Shown piece after piece: positions 36,770-46,240 of a stretch of 64,000 bases of DNA; within the stretch, counting starts at the first letter, position 1, and the number at the start of each line of letters is the position of its first letter. The notes below the pieces were generated by a model. The model was not told where the DNA came from and ran no database searches. It worked only from the letters and a program-made list of their open reading frames with translations. A program made the translations under genes and the position numbers. Origin of the DNA: Corynebacterium atrinae (GTDB lineage: Bacteria; Actinomycetota; Actinomycetes; Mycobacteriales; Mycobacteriaceae); assembly GCF_030408455.1 (NCBI RefSeq), contig NZ_CP046977.1, positions 1,116,001 through 1,180,000 on the forward strand. The letters run 5' to 3'.

Positions 36770-37414
36770 ATGCTGCCCGTTCACCCGTCCTGGCTTCCTG
36801 CCCTCGAACCCGTCGAGGATCGCATTCACGCGCTGGGAAATTTCCTCCGCGCCGAACCCGCCTACCTACCGGCGGGCAACGACATCCTCCGCGCGTTCCA
36901 GGACCCTTTTGACGACGTCAAAGTCCTCATCGTCGGGCAAGACCCGTATCCCACGCCGGGCCATCCCATGGGGTTGAGCTTTTCCACCCGCCCCGGCGTT
37001 CGCCCCCTACCGCGCAGCCTGCAGAATATCTTTCGGGAGCTCAACAGCGACCTTGGGCTTCCCATGGCGGTGGATGGGGACCTCACTCCGTGGACTCGTC
37101 AGGGCGTCCTGTTACTCAACAGAGTCCTCACCGTCCGGCCCGGAGCCCCCGCCTCCCACCGAAACAAGGGATGGGAAGAAGTGACCGAGGCCGCCATCCG
37201 AGCCTTAGCCGCTCGGGACCAACCCCTCGTCTCCATCCTCTGGGGCCGCGATGCGCAATCGGCGGCACGCTTCCTCGGCCAGCACCCGCGCATAGAATCC
37301 CCCCACCCCTCGCCGCTGTCGGCTTCGCGGGGCTTCTTCGGCTCACGGCCATTTTCCCGCGCCAATGAGTTGCTCATTGCTGCCGGAGCCGATCCGGTGA
37401 ACTGGCAGCTGTAG
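36770..37414 (+). CDS. ung: Uracil-DNA glycosylase
   Basis: 214 residues, family 1. Catalytic loop [20 protein letters not shown] with the active Asp, and the DNA-intercalation loop [21 protein letters not shown] with the His. It removes uracil from DNA. The ATG is 1 base after the thiL stop. Slightly shorter at the N-terminus than E. coli Ung. Confidence 0.95.
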   Translation: MLPVHPSWLPALEPVEDRIHALGNFLRAEPAYLPAGNDILRAFQDPFDDVKVLIVGQDPYPTPGHPMGLSFSTRPGVRPLPRSLQNIFRELNSDLGLPMAVDGDLTPWTRQGVLLLNRVLTVRPGAPASHRNKGWEEVTEAAIRALAARDQPLVSILWGRDAQSAARFLGQHPRIESPHPSPLSASRGFFGSRPFSRANELLIAAGADPVNWQL

Positions 37415-37417
37415 ACT
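37412..37417 (+). promoter_or_regulatory. -10 box, leaderless start of the DAK-domain gene
   Basis: TAGACT, overlapping the ung stop codon and ending 8 bases before the ATG at 37426. Confidence 0.45.
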
Positions 37418-37425
37418 AACGACCT

Positions 37426-38859
37426 ATGTCCTTTCCGCGTGCGATAGACGGTCCCCGGCTGTACGACTGGGCGACCCGTTCGGTGGCCGAGCTCTCGGCC
37501 CGGCGGGCGGAAATCAATGCCCTGAATGTCTTTCCGGTCCCGGACGCGGATACCGGTTCGAATATGGCGCACACGATGGAGGCAGCACTGGCGGAGGCCA
37601 ATAAGTTGGCCAGCCACGACGATGTCGCTCAAGTGGCCCGGGCACTATCCATTGGCAGCGTGCGGGGGGCCCGCGGTAATTCCGGTTTGGTCCTGAGCCA
37701 GGTGCTCCGAGCAATCGCCGATGCCGCCGTCGTCGGGCAGATCGCCGGTGCGGACGTCGCTTACGCCCTCACTACCGCGGTGCAACTGGTGGACCGGGCT
37801 ATCTCCAAGCCGGTCGAGGGCACCATCATCACCGTGCTCCGCTCCGCCGCCCTTGCTGCCCAGGAGGCGGGGGAGGAGCTGCACGAGGTGGTGAACGCCG
37901 CCGTCGCCGCGGCAAGAATCGCCCTGGCTAATACCCCCTCGCAGCTCGATGTCCTCCGCGACGCCGGGGTCGTCGACGCCGGGGGCATGGGTTTGCTCGT
38001 GCTGCTGGAAGCGTTGCTTGCCGAGGTAGAAGGCAGCGCCGCCACCACTACTTCCGCCTCGGAGGTCCACGGCCAGGCCGCCGAACTAGAGGTGATGTTC
38101 TTCTTTACCGGCGACCTCGACCGCTTGGAACAGCGCCTGCAAGGCCTCGGGGACAGCCTGGGTATCGCCCGGGCGGAGGAGAACTGTGGCAGCGTCCACA
38201 TTCATTCCCGCACCGCCGGCGCGGTCATCGAAACTGCCTTTGCCATCGGCCAGGTCACTGATCTGCGCCTCGAAGTGCTTCCCGACGCCCCGCAGGTCGG
38301 CGCACCCCGCCGCGTCGTCGTGGCCATCACCCCGGCCGGTTCCATCGCGGAGTTGTACCGCGAAGCGGGCGCGGTCGTGGTCACGCCGGGGGAGGACGTT
38401 GTCTCCGCGATCCTCGCCGAGGTCCGCACCACCAGTGCCCAGGAACTCATCTTGTTGCCCAACGGCCAGCTCGACCAGCGCCAACTCGTCGCCGTCGAAC
38501 GCGCCACCCACGCCTTTGAGCAGACCCTCACCATCGTCCCCACCAGTCGACTGGTCTCGGGCATTGCTGCCCTCACCGTCCACAACCCCTCCGTCCCCGT
38601 GAGCGTCGCGGCCTACGCCATGACCGAGGCGGCCGCGGCGATGCGCACCACCATCCTCAGCGAATGCGCCCCAGGGGAAACTGCAGAGCAGGCCACCGAA
38701 CGGGTGTGTTTGCCTTTGCTGGGGGACGGGGCGGAGCAGGTGGTTTTGCTGTCGCGGGTGGAGCTGGACGTCGATAAGCTAGAGGCCGAATTGGGCCTCG
38801 ACGTGATGGCCTTCCCCGCGGACGGGCTGGACCACTTGGTGGAGATCGGAGTCGAGTAG
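37426..38859 (+). CDS. DAK2/FakA-like kinase domain protein
   Basis: 477 residues. The N-terminal DAK2 (DhaL) domain, about 10-200, has the nucleotide/Mg motif VFPVPDADTGSNMAHTMEAA and VRGARGNSGLVLSQVLRAIA; the C-terminal part is the YloV/FakA type (VVVAITPAGSIAELYREAGA). Relatives phosphorylate fatty acids bound to FakB/DegV proteins. It directly precedes recG with overlapping stop and start (TAGTG), as in many Gram-positives. No FakB gene is in the window. Confidence 0.85.
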   Translation: MSFPRAIDGPRLYDWATRSVAELSARRAEINALNVFPVPDADTGSNMAHTMEAALAEANKLASHDDVAQVARALSIGSVRGARGNSGLVLSQVLRAIADAAVVGQIAGADVAYALTTAVQLVDRAISKPVEGTIITVLRSAALAAQEAGEELHEVVNAAVAAARIALANTPSQLDVLRDAGVVDAGGMGLLVLLEALLAEVEGSAATTTSASEVHGQAAELEVMFFFTGDLDRLEQRLQGLGDSLGIARAEENCGSVHIHSRTAGAVIETAFAIGQVTDLRLEVLPDAPQVGAPRRVVVAITPAGSIAELYREAGAVVVTPGEDVVSAILAEVRTTSAQELILLPNGQLDQRQLVAVERATHAFEQTLTIVPTSRLVSGIAALTVHNPSVPVSVAAYAMTEAAAAMRTTILSECAPGETAEQATERVCLPLLGDGAEQVVLLSRVELDVDKLEAELGLDVMAFPADGLDHLVEIGVE

Positions 38860-40967
38860 TGCTCGGATGGTCGGACGAACGGCTGCTAGCCACTGTCCTC
38901 CCCGCGAAGGAGGCCAAGGCCATCACCGCCGCGTTCGGCTACGAAACCTGCGGCGAGCTGCTCGAACACTTCCCGCGCGCCTACTCGCGCCACGGCTCCG
39001 GCGTGCTCGCCGAGGACGCCGAAGAAGGCGACATGATCACCTGCGTGGGCGAGGTTACCGGGGTCACCACCCAGCCGCCGCGCCGCGGCAACACCGTCAC
39101 GCGCGTGACCATCGATGACGGCCGCACCGTCTTCACCGCCTCCTTCTTCCACGCCTCCTACGTGGCCAAAATCCTCCGCCCCGGCGTGCGCGCCATGTTC
39201 GCCGGCAAGCTGAAGTTCTTCCGTGGTACCCCGCAGCTCCAACACCCGGACTTCATCGTCATCCCCGAACCCGGGCGAAAAGGCGTCGGGACAGGCTCGC
39301 TGAAAAGCCTCGAAGCCTACGGCGACCCGGATGAACTACTGAGCAAGCTCGATTACGTTCCCGTCTACCCGGCGACCTCGCGCATCACCTCCTGGCGGAT
39401 CATGAGCGCCATCCAACACGTCCTGGCCACCCTGCCGCCCGTCCCGGAGCCCCTCGGCGACACCCCGGAAGGCATGGTCAGCTTCGATCACTGCATCCGC
39501 GGCATCCACCTGCCCGGCCCGGAGGGCCCCGAGCCGAACCTGCGTAGGTTCAAGTACAACGAGGCCATCACCCTCGGGTTGGTCATGGCGTTAAGACGCC
39601 TCGATACCCTCAAGCGCGTCGCCCCCGCCCTCCCCGCCAAGCCGGACGGCTACCGGGCCGAGCTGCTCGGCCGCCTGCCCTACGAACTCACCGCCGGACA
39701 ACAGGAAGTCCTCGCGGACATCACCTCCGACATCTCCGCCGACCACCCCATGAGCCGCCTGCTCCAAGGCGAGGTCGGTTCCGGCAAAACCATCGTCTCC
39801 CTCCTCGCCATGCTGCAGGCCGTCGACGCTGGCCGCCAATGCGCCCTGCTGGCGCCGACGGAAGTCCTCGCGGTCCAACATGCACGCACCCTCACCGCTT
39901 TGCTAGCCGACGCCGCCGTCCCCGCCACCGTCGTCCCCCTCACCGGGTCCATGCCCGTGCCCGCCAAACGCCAAGCCCTGCTGGACATCGTCTCCGGCCA
40001 AGCCGACATCGTCGTGGGCACTCACGCCATCATCCAAGACAGCGTCGAGTTCTTCGACCTCGGGTTCGTCGTCGTCGATGAGCAACACCGCTTCGGCGTG
40101 GAGCAACGCGATCGCCTCCGCACCAAAGGTCGCGACGGCATCACCCCACACCTCCTGGTCATGACGGCCACCCCCATCCCGCGCACCATCGCCATGACCG
40201 TCTTCGGTGATTTGTCGTTGTCCACGCTCAAGGAACTCCCCGGCGGTCGCGTGCCCATCCACTCGGGCCTGGTGCCCCAGTCCCGACCCACCTGGGTCCA
40301 CCGAGCCCTCCAGCGCATCCGCGAGGAGATCGACGCCGGCCACCAGGCCTACATCGTCTGCCCCCGCATCGACGGCGACGGCGGCGTGCTCGACTTCTTC
40401 GAGGTCCTCTCCTCCGGCCCGTTCGCCGACTACCGCATTGGGATCCTGCACGGCCGCATGCCCAACGACGCCAAAGACGAGGTCATGGGCATGTTTGTCG
40501 CTGGCGAATTGGACATCCTCATCGCGACGACCGTCATTGAAGTCGGCGTCGACGTCCCCAACGCCTCCATCATGCTCGTCCGCGAGGCCGACAACTTTGG
40601 CGTCTCCCAGCTCCACCAGCTGCGCGGCCGCGTCGGTCGAGGCGCCCGCGCCTCCCTGTGCCTGTTTCACACCTTCGCCGAACCCGGCAGCCCTGGCTAC
40701 GAGCGCTTGGCACAAATCGCCGACACCACCGACGGCTTCGCCCTCGCCGAACTCGACCTCTACCAACGCCAAGAGGGCGATGTGCTCGGCACCTCCCAAT
40801 CGGGCGCCGTTCGCACCGTGAAGCTGCTCAACCTGCTCCAAGACATCGACATCATCACCCTCGCGAATGCTGACGCCGCCGCTCTGGTGGAACGCCACCC
40901 GCTCCTCGCGCAACGCCTGGTTCTGGAGATCGACCGCGATGATCGGGAGTACTTAGAGAAGAGCTAG
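38859..40967 (+). CDS. recG: ATP-dependent DNA helicase RecG
   Basis: 702 residues from a GTG overlapping the previous stop. N-terminal wedge/OB region (about 10-180), then helicase motifs: Walker A LLQGEVGSGKTIVSLLAMLQ, motif II VVVDEQHRFGVEQR, motif III LVMTATPIPRTIAMTVFGDL, and motifs V-VI in ATTVIEVGVDVPNASIMLVR and QLRGRVGRGARASLCLFHTF. It remodels stalled replication forks and Holliday junctions. Confidence 0.95.
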   Translation: MLGWSDERLLATVLPAKEAKAITAAFGYETCGELLEHFPRAYSRHGSGVLAEDAEEGDMITCVGEVTGVTTQPPRRGNTVTRVTIDDGRTVFTASFFHASYVAKILRPGVRAMFAGKLKFFRGTPQLQHPDFIVIPEPGRKGVGTGSLKSLEAYGDPDELLSKLDYVPVYPATSRITSWRIMSAIQHVLATLPPVPEPLGDTPEGMVSFDHCIRGIHLPGPEGPEPNLRRFKYNEAITLGLVMALRRLDTLKRVAPALPAKPDGYRAELLGRLPYELTAGQQEVLADITSDISADHPMSRLLQGEVGSGKTIVSLLAMLQAVDAGRQCALLAPTEVLAVQHARTLTALLADAAVPATVVPLTGSMPVPAKRQALLDIVSGQADIVVGTHAIIQDSVEFFDLGFVVVDEQHRFGVEQRDRLRTKGRDGITPHLLVMTATPIPRTIAMTVFGDLSLSTLKELPGGRVPIHSGLVPQSRPTWVHRALQRIREEIDAGHQAYIVCPRIDGDGGVLDFFEVLSSGPFADYRIGILHGRMPNDAKDEVMGMFVAGELDILIATTVIEVGVDVPNASIMLVREADNFGVSQLHQLRGRVGRGARASLCLFHTFAEPGSPGYERLAQIADTTDGFALAELDLYQRQEGDVLGTSQSGAVRTVKLLNLLQDIDIITLANADAAALVERHPLLAQRLVLEIDRDDREYLEKS

Positions 40968-40976
40968 CGTTCTCGG

Positions 40977-41004
40977 GCAACTAGTTGCTATACAAATTAG
41001 TTGC
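40977..41004. promoter_or_regulatory. Probable PadR operator
   Basis: GCAACTAGTTGC (40977-40988) is a perfect 12-base palindrome and its half TAGTTGC recurs at 40998-41004, 15 bases before the PadR start. TATACAAAT between them may be the -10 box, which a bound repressor would cover. Confidence 0.45.
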
Positions 41005-41019
41005 GATTAGGGTGGAGGA

Positions 41020-41358
41020 ATGTCAGACACCGTGAGTCTCGGAGACTGGTTACGTCCGGCGCTGCCTTTATTGCTGTTGAGATTTCTCATGGATCAGCCA
41101 GGTCATGGATACGGTTTAGTGGAGAAATTGCGGGACTCGGGCATCGAAGCCCGGGGAACAACGGTGTATCCCCACCTGACCAAACTGCAGGATGCCGGGT
41201 ACATCACCAGCCAATGGCACACCCCGGAGGCGGGTCCGGCGAGAAAGATCCTCACGGTCAGCGATGCTGGACATAGTCACTACTTGGACCTCGAAAAACA
41301 ATGGTTGCTGGCACGTGGACTGCTAGACAACACGCTCACATCGACGATCGACCAATGA
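41020..41358 (+). CDS. PadR-family transcriptional regulator
   Basis: 112 residues. PadR winged helix: LLLLRFLMDQPGHGYGLVEK, then GTTVYPHLTKLQDAGYITSQ and ARKILTVSDAGHSHYLDL. GGTGGAGGA is a strong ribosome site. First gene of a three-gene cassette with a HAAS-like protein and a CPBP protease; PadR regulators commonly control such membrane partners. Probably autoregulated from the palindromes upstream. Confidence 0.87.
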   Translation: MSDTVSLGDWLRPALPLLLLRFLMDQPGHGYGLVEKLRDSGIEARGTTVYPHLTKLQDAGYITSQWHTPEAGPARKILTVSDAGHSHYLDLEKQWLLARGLLDNTLTSTIDQ

Positions 41359-41373
41359 CAGGAACATCATCTC

Positions 41374-41778
41374 GTGAACTACCACAATGACCTTGCCTAT
41401 CATCTCCGCCGCCGAGGCTGCGGCGACGACCAAGTAGCGGAAGTACTGCACACCGTCGATGACGCAATCAGCTCGACAGGACGCACCGCCGAAGAGGAAT
41501 TCGGCAAGCCTCAGGACTATGCCGGAGAGTTCGAGGGCCCCAATAAAGGCACGCCAGGTAGGAAGATCCTTGGAGTCTGTGGATTCTTGGGGATACTGTG
41601 CGTGGGAGTCTACGCGGTGTGGCCCCAGTGGTTCGGTTTCACCACTCCGATCGTCGAGCAGTTCGCGGGAATGATGGCTTTGCTCGTATTCCTTGCCATT
41701 GGAATACTTATTGGATCAATAGTTGATCACCGGCTCCCTTCTAGCTACACGGAACACCAACAACTCCCACGCCGATGA
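41374..41778 (+). CDS. HAAS/DUF1700-like membrane protein
   Basis: 134 residues from a GTG. The N-terminal ~55 residues look like a HAAS signalling domain (YHLRRRGCGDDQVAEVLHTV, then EEEFGKPQDYAGEF), followed by two hydrophobic segments (LGVCGFLGILCVGVYAVWPQ and MMALLVFLAIGILIGSIV). HAAS proteins regularly pair with PadR regulators. Its stop overlaps the next start by 4 bases. Confidence 0.7.
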   Translation: MNYHNDLAYHLRRRGCGDDQVAEVLHTVDDAISSTGRTAEEEFGKPQDYAGEFEGPNKGTPGRKILGVCGFLGILCVGVYAVWPQWFGFTTPIVEQFAGMMALLVFLAIGILIGSIVDHRLPSSYTEHQQLPRR

Positions 41779-42470
41779 ACAACTCTGCACATCCTCGATT
41801 GAGGACCGCAGTTCTGGCAGTAGCAGGATGCGTAGCGATCACGGTCGTCGAGTTCGGGGCCGTTGCGGCTTTAGCACTGAAAATTACTGCTATACGCAAC
41901 AATCTGGCCGAAGCCTTAACTTTGACGGTCGTCGTTCATGCCATTTCGTGTGTGTCTTTCTTGGTGGGGCTGCTCTGGAGGTCGGGGGTTACCCCACATG
42001 TGCTGGGTATCTCCCGCCCGACTTGGCGACTAGCCCACCTGGCATGGCAGATCCCTAGTGCACTAGTGGTGCTTATCGCGATCCAGGCCACCATGTTTGC
42101 CATCCTTGGCGGGGAAGACCCTATCCCTGGACGTGGCGCCAGCGATGACATAACTGGGTTGCCACCAGTGTTCGCGGTGTTAGGCTTCATTGGCATAGCC
42201 GTTTTGACACCCTTGTGGGAAGAGCTGCTGTTTCGCGGCGTGCTGCTGAGTTCGATGCGCGGACGGTGGGGGACAGGCATCGCCATCGCAGCGTCCTCGG
42301 TACTTTTTGCGATCGTCCATGGGATACCGATCTTGCTGCCGTACGTGCTAGCCCTAGGCCTGGTATTGGGGGGTTTGCGAGTCTTTCACGACAACCTCTG
42401 GGCGCCCTTGGCGATGCACGTCACTATCAACTCCATCGCCTCAGCGGCGATCCTGGGGGCCTTGGTGTAG
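41775..42470 (+). CDS. CPBP-family intramembrane metalloprotease
   Basis: 231 residues, about 6-8 hydrophobic segments. The active-site motifs of the CAAX/CPBP family are intact: EEXXXR as PLWEELLFRGVLLSSMR, FXXXH as VLFAIVHGIPILLP, and the last motif AMHVTINSIA. Relatives cleave prenylated proteins or process peptides such as bacteriocin leaders; the substrate is unknown. Third gene of the PadR cassette. Confidence 0.87.
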   Translation: MNNSAHPRLRTAVLAVAGCVAITVVEFGAVAALALKITAIRNNLAEALTLTVVVHAISCVSFLVGLLWRSGVTPHVLGISRPTWRLAHLAWQIPSALVVLIAIQATMFAILGGEDPIPGRGASDDITGLPPVFAVLGFIGIAVLTPLWEELLFRGVLLSSMRGRWGTGIAIAASSVLFAIVHGIPILLPYVLALGLVLGGLRVFHDNLWAPLAMHVTINSIASAAILGALV

Positions 42471-42510
42471 CCCCTCACTCCAGGCGTTATAGCCTCGGTA
42501 GGCGGTGCAT

Positions 42511-42516
42511 TAGGGT
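42511..42516 (+). promoter_or_regulatory. -10 box, leaderless start of the biotinyl-like gene
   Basis: TAGGGT, 6 bases before the ATG at 42523. Confidence 0.4.
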
Positions 42517-42522
42517 GTAACC

Positions 42523-42732
42523 ATGAACATCTTCGCCCCATTCGCCGGCATTGTGCGTTATCACGTCGCAGTCGGGGACACCGTCGCTACGGGCGACCGA
42601 CTGGCCACGGTGGAAGCAGTGAAGCTTGAAGCACCTGTCCTCGCTCCGGGACCCGGGGTTGTCACGGGCATTTCTCATGACGACTTTAGTGATGTGCTGG
42701 GCGGCGACGTCCTCCTGGAGGTGGGAGCATGA
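42523..42732 (+). CDS. Small biotinyl/lipoyl-attachment domain protein
   Basis: 69 residues that make one barrel-sandwich hybrid domain: MNIFAPFAGIVRYHVAVGDT, then LATVEAVKLEAPVLAPGPGV. Biotin carriers have AMKM at the hairpin; here it is AVKL, with the Lys kept and both Met replaced. It could still be modified or be an unmodified relative. It overlaps rsmD by 4 bases (ATGA). Equivalent small carrier genes lie here in other corynebacteria. Confidence 0.75.
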   Translation: MNIFAPFAGIVRYHVAVGDTVATGDRLATVEAVKLEAPVLAPGPGVVTGISHDDFSDVLGGDVLLEVGA

Positions 42733-43298
42733 CCCGCATCATCGCTGGTGAGGCGCGCGGGCGCACTATCAAGGTTCCGCCGCGCGGCACACGTCCGACC
42801 TCTGACCGTGCCCGCGAAGGGCTCTTTTCCTCGTTGCAGGTGCGCTTTGGTTTCCTTGAGGCCCGCGTGCTCGATCTTTTTGCAGGTTCCGGGGCACTCG
42901 GGCTCGAGGCGGCATCGCGCGGGGCGGCAGAAGTCGTATTAGTTGAGAGCGATCCCCAGGCGGTGGAGGTGATCCGGCACAACGTGGGCGTCGTAAAGCA
43001 TCCTGGGGTACGGGTCGAGGCGATGAAGGCGTCGACCTACGTGGCGCAGGCGCCACAGAATTACTTCGACATGGTGCTCGCCGACCCGCCGTATGACCTC
43101 GCCGATGAGGCGGTGCGGGAAATGCTGGAAGCATTGGAGCCCGCTCTCACCGATGGGGCTGCCGTGGTCGTTGAGCGACATGTTGACTCCCCGGAGACAG
43201 ATTGGCCTGCTGGATTCGAACCTACCACCCAGAAGCTGAAGAAGCGGACCTACGGCATTGCCCGCATGGACATGGCTGTGTTCCACCGTGCAAATTAA
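42729..43298 (+). CDS. rsmD: 16S rRNA (guanine966-N2)-methyltransferase
   Basis: 189 residues. MTRIIAGEARGRTIKVPPRG and the RPTSDRAREGLFSSL motif are characteristic, with SAM-binding VLDLFAGSGALGLEAASRGA and catalytic LADPPYDLADEAV. It methylates G966 of 16S rRNA. Followed by coaD after 22 bases, the standard actinobacterial pairing. Confidence 0.94.
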   Translation: MTRIIAGEARGRTIKVPPRGTRPTSDRAREGLFSSLQVRFGFLEARVLDLFAGSGALGLEAASRGAAEVVLVESDPQAVEVIRHNVGVVKHPGVRVEAMKASTYVAQAPQNYFDMVLADPPYDLADEAVREMLEALEPALTDGAAVVVERHVDSPETDWPAGFEPTTQKLKKRTYGIARMDMAVFHRAN

Positions 43299-43320
43299 CG
43301 CCGACTAACCAGGAGAAGCG

Positions 43321-43806
43321 ATGAAAGCCGTCTGCCCCGGATCCTTTGACCCGGTGACCATGGGTCACCTCGACATCTATCGACGCGCCGCCTCCCACTT
43401 CGATGAGGTCATCGTCCTGGTGACCGGCAACCCGAAAAAGCCATCGGGATTGTTCACGGTGGAGGAGCGAATCGACCTCATCGAGCGGGTCACCGAAGAC
43501 ATCCCCAACCTGCGCGTGGACTGGTGGGCGGGATTGCTCGTCGATTACACGACGAAACATGGCGTCAATGCCCTGGTGAAGGGCCTGCGCACCGCCTTGG
43601 ACTACGAGTATGAGCTGCCCATGGCTCAGATGAACCGGCGTTTGTCGGGGGTGGATACCTTCTTCCTCCTCACCGACGAGAAGTACGGCTACATCTCTTC
43701 CTCGCTGTGTAAAGAGGTCGCTCGTTATGGCGGCGATGTCTCCGGTCTCCTTCCGGACCTCGTCGTGGACGCGGTTACCGCCAAATACCGAGAGGCGTTG
43801 GGGTAG
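43321..43806 (+). CDS. coaD: Phosphopantetheine adenylyltransferase
   Basis: 161 residues. Makes dephospho-CoA from 4'-phosphopantetheine and ATP. Nucleotidyltransferase motif CPGSFDPVTMGHLDIYRRAA (TxGH as TMGH), substrate loop LVKGLRTALDYEYELPMAQM, and the ATP-binding YGYISSSLCKEVARYGG. CAGGAGAAG precedes the ATG. CoaE, the next enzyme, is encoded at 58.5 kb. Confidence 0.96.
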   Translation: MKAVCPGSFDPVTMGHLDIYRRAASHFDEVIVLVTGNPKKPSGLFTVEERIDLIERVTEDIPNLRVDWWAGLLVDYTTKHGVNALVKGLRTALDYEYELPMAQMNRRLSGVDTFFLLTDEKYGYISSSLCKEVARYGGDVSGLLPDLVVDAVTAKYREALG

Positions 43807-43809
43807 CCT
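43804..43809 (+). promoter_or_regulatory. -10 box, leaderless start of the TauE-type gene
   Basis: TAGCCT, overlapping the coaD stop and ending 6 bases before the GTG at 43816. Confidence 0.4.
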
Positions 43810-43815
43810 AATCGG

Positions 43816-44568
43816 GTGCTCCTTGATCTAGCTCTCATTTTCATCGTCGTTGTTATTGGCTCGGCGATGCAACGCATCTCCGGCATGGGCCTGGGCCTTA
43901 TCGCCGGACCCGTCCTCGTGATCATCATGGGCCCCGTCGAGGGCATCCTGGTGGTGAACATTCTGGCGTTCCTCAATGCCGCCGCGACCACCATGACCGT
44001 TCGCGAGTATGTTGATTGGCGAAAATTCACCATCATCGCTTCGGTACTGATCGTCGGATCGGTGCCCGCTGCTCTCCTCGTTCGGGAAGTGTCTGGTGAT
44101 CTCCTGCAATCCCTCGTCGGTGGGCTGTTGTTGTTGGCCCTGGCTGTCACGACCTTCGGCAAGCGTTTCATCCCGCCGGTTTCGGGGACGGCACCGGCCG
44201 TGGTCGCGGGCATCGCGGGTGGCTTCATGAACACCCTCGCCGGAATCGCGGGGCCGGCGATCACCGTTTACGCACAAGCCTCGCGCTGGCCGCAGCAAGC
44301 GTTCGCTGCCACGCTCCAACCGATCTTCATGGTCGCCGGACTCATATCCTTCCTGACCAAGGTGTTTTCTGGTGCGGGCGACCTCACTCAGACCGACTGG
44401 CTCATTTGGCCGGTGGGAGTGCTTGGTATGGCACTTGGCCTGTGGATCGGGGTGCAGCTCAGCCGCAAGGTGCCGCGTGAACAAGCCCGCAAGCTCTCCC
44501 TAATTTTGGCTAGCGCGGGAGGCGTGACGGCCCTCGTTCGGGGCATCAGCGGCATGGTCGGAGCTTAG
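43816..44568 (+). CDS. TauE/SafE-family sulfite/anion exporter
   Basis: 250 residues from a GTG. About eight hydrophobic segments; the family pattern is [20 protein letters not shown] and, in the second half, [20 protein letters not shown]. TauE/SafE proteins move sulfite, sulfoacetate or other organic anions. The substrate is unknown. Its end overlaps the convergent ABC ATPase gene by 4 bases. Confidence 0.8.
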   Translation: MLLDLALIFIVVVIGSAMQRISGMGLGLIAGPVLVIIMGPVEGILVVNILAFLNAAATTMTVREYVDWRKFTIIASVLIVGSVPAALLVREVSGDLLQSLVGGLLLLALAVTTFGKRFIPPVSGTAPAVVAGIAGGFMNTLAGIAGPAITVYAQASRWPQQAFAATLQPIFMVAGLISFLTKVFSGAGDLTQTDWLIWPVGVLGMALGLWIGVQLSRKVPREQARKLSLILASAGGVTALVRGISGMVGA

Positions 44569-45329
44569 AGAAGCGAGGAAAGAAAAGCCTGGGTGCGGCG
44601 CTCACGGGGGTTGTCGATGACCTCGGCGGGGGTGCCCTTCTCGACTACGACGCCGCCATCCATGAAAGCGACCGAATCGGCGACTTCGCGGGCAAAGCCC
44701 ATCTCATGAGTCACCACGAGCATGGTCATGCCGTCGTTGGCGAGTTCCTTCATCACGCGCAGAACCTCCCCGACAAGCTCGGGGTCGAGAGCTGACGTGG
44801 GCTCGTCGAAAAGCATCAGTTTGGGCTCCATTGCCACCGCACGAGCAATGGCAATGCGCTGCTGCTGACCACCGGAAAGCTGCAACGGGTAGGCATTGGC
44901 CTTGTGCGTCAAACCCACCTTTTCCAGCAGTTCCATGCCGCGCTCCTTGGCGGCGGCGGGAGAGACACCCTTGACGTGAATGGGTGCCTCAATGATGTTC
45001 TCCAGGGCTGTGCGGTGCGGGAAAAGATTGAACTGCTGGAACACCATGCCGATGTCGGCGCGCTGGCGGGCAGCGTCCTTCTCGGAAATCTCGTAGAGAA
45101 CGCCATCGCGCTCGCGGTAACCGATGAGATCGCCGTCGACGTAGAGCCGACCAGCGGTGACTTGCTCGAGGTGGTTCACGCAGCGCAGGAATGTGGACTT
45201 ACCGGAACCGGACGGGCCGATGAGGCAGGTGACGGTGCCAGTGGGCACCTGCATATCAATGCCCTTGAGCACTTCCAGCTGACCGAAAGACTTGCATACC
45301 TGCTGGGCGTCGATCATGAGATCGGTCAT
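44565..45329 (-). CDS. Polar amino acid ABC transporter, ATP-binding protein
   Basis: 254 residues. Walker [22 protein letters not shown]-loop [18 protein letters not shown], signature [19 protein letters not shown], Walker [16 protein letters not shown]. GlnQ/HisP type. It is 2 bases after the permease stop. With its neighbours it corresponds to the cg1502-cg1504 type amino-acid importer next to coaD in C. glutamicum. Confidence 0.92.
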   Translation of the reverse strand: MTDLMIDAQQVCKSFGQLEVLKGIDMQVPTGTVTCLIGPSGSGKSTFLRCVNHLEQVTAGRLYVDGDLIGYRERDGVLYEISEKDAARQRADIGMVFQQFNLFPHRTALENIIEAPIHVKGVSPAAAKERGMELLEKVGLTHKANAYPLQLSGGQQQRIAIARAVAMEPKLMLFDEPTSALDPELVGEVLRVMKELANDGMTMLVVTHEMGFAREVADSVAFMDGGVVVEKGTPAEVIDNPRERRTQAFLSSLL

Positions 45330-45331
45330 GA

Positions 45332-46240
45332 CTAGTTCTCCTTCACGATCGTGACGTTGCCGGGGACAGTGCCCTCAGCGTCAGCGAGGGACGCGAGTTG
45401 GCGGGCGGTGAGCTGGCGGGTGGCACCCTTCTCAAAGTGCTTCTCCAAGAAGTGCTGGCCCACCATGAGCAAGGACGTCACGGCGAGGTACCAGGTGGCG
45501 GCGACGAGCAGCATGGGTACCGGCTCGAAGAGAGCAGCAGCGATATCCATTGATCGGCCATAAAGCTCCAGGCTGTAGGGAACCGCGACGACGAGCGAAG
45601 TGGTCTTCAGCATGGAGATCAACTCATTGCCCGTCGGGGGAATGATGATGCGCATGGCCTGCGGCAACACCGTGCGGCGCATGGTCATCCACCAGCTCAT
45701 ACCCAGGGCCTTGGATGCTTCCATCTGGCCTTCGGGGACCGAAGAGATGCCCGAACGGACGATCTCGGCCATGTAGGCAGCCTCGTTGAGGCCGAGGCCC
45801 AGGACAGCGAGGATGAAGGCGTTCTTGAGCATCCCGCTGAGATCAACCTCGGTGAAACCGACGTTGATACTTTGATAAAGCGAGCCAAGCAGGCCCCAGA
45901 ACACGAGCTGCACGTACACCGGAGTGCCACGGAACACCCAGAGATAACCCCACGCCACACCCCGCAGCACCGGGTTCGGCGACATGCGCATCACCGCTAG
46001 AGTGGCGCCGAGGACGACGCCGATGATCATTGCCAAGACAGTAAGTGCGAGCGTGTGCAAGGCAGCGGTAGCGATCCGGGTGTCGAAAAGGTAGCTGCGG
46101 TACGTCGCCCAACCGTAGGCCTCGTTGGTGACGGCGCCAATGATGAACCAGGCCGTTACGGCGAGCACGATGGCCGCCAACACCCACCGTCCCGGATGGC
46201 GGAGAGGCTTCGCCTGAATAGGCTGAGGGGTGGTCGTCAT
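45332..46240 (-). CDS. Polar amino acid ABC transporter, permease
   Basis: 302 residues. HEQ-type permease with about five transmembrane segments; [20 protein letters not shown] and the EAA loop [20 protein letters not shown], then [20 protein letters not shown] are diagnostic. Overlaps the binding-protein gene by 4 bases. A single permease gene means a homodimeric channel or a missing partner; no second permease is visible here. Confidence 0.9.
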   Translation of the reverse strand: MTTTPQPIQAKPLRHPGRWVLAAIVLAVTAWFIIGAVTNEAYGWATYRSYLFDTRIATAALHTLALTVLAMIIGVVLGATLAVMRMSPNPVLRGVAWGYLWVFRGTPVYVQLVFWGLLGSLYQSINVGFTEVDLSGMLKNAFILAVLGLGLNEAAYMAEIVRSGISSVPEGQMEASKALGMSWWMTMRRTVLPQAMRIIIPPTGNELISMLKTTSLVVAVPYSLELYGRSMDIAAALFEPVPMLLVAATWYLAVTSLLMVGQHFLEKHFEKGATRQLTARQLASLADAEGTVPGNVTIVKEN

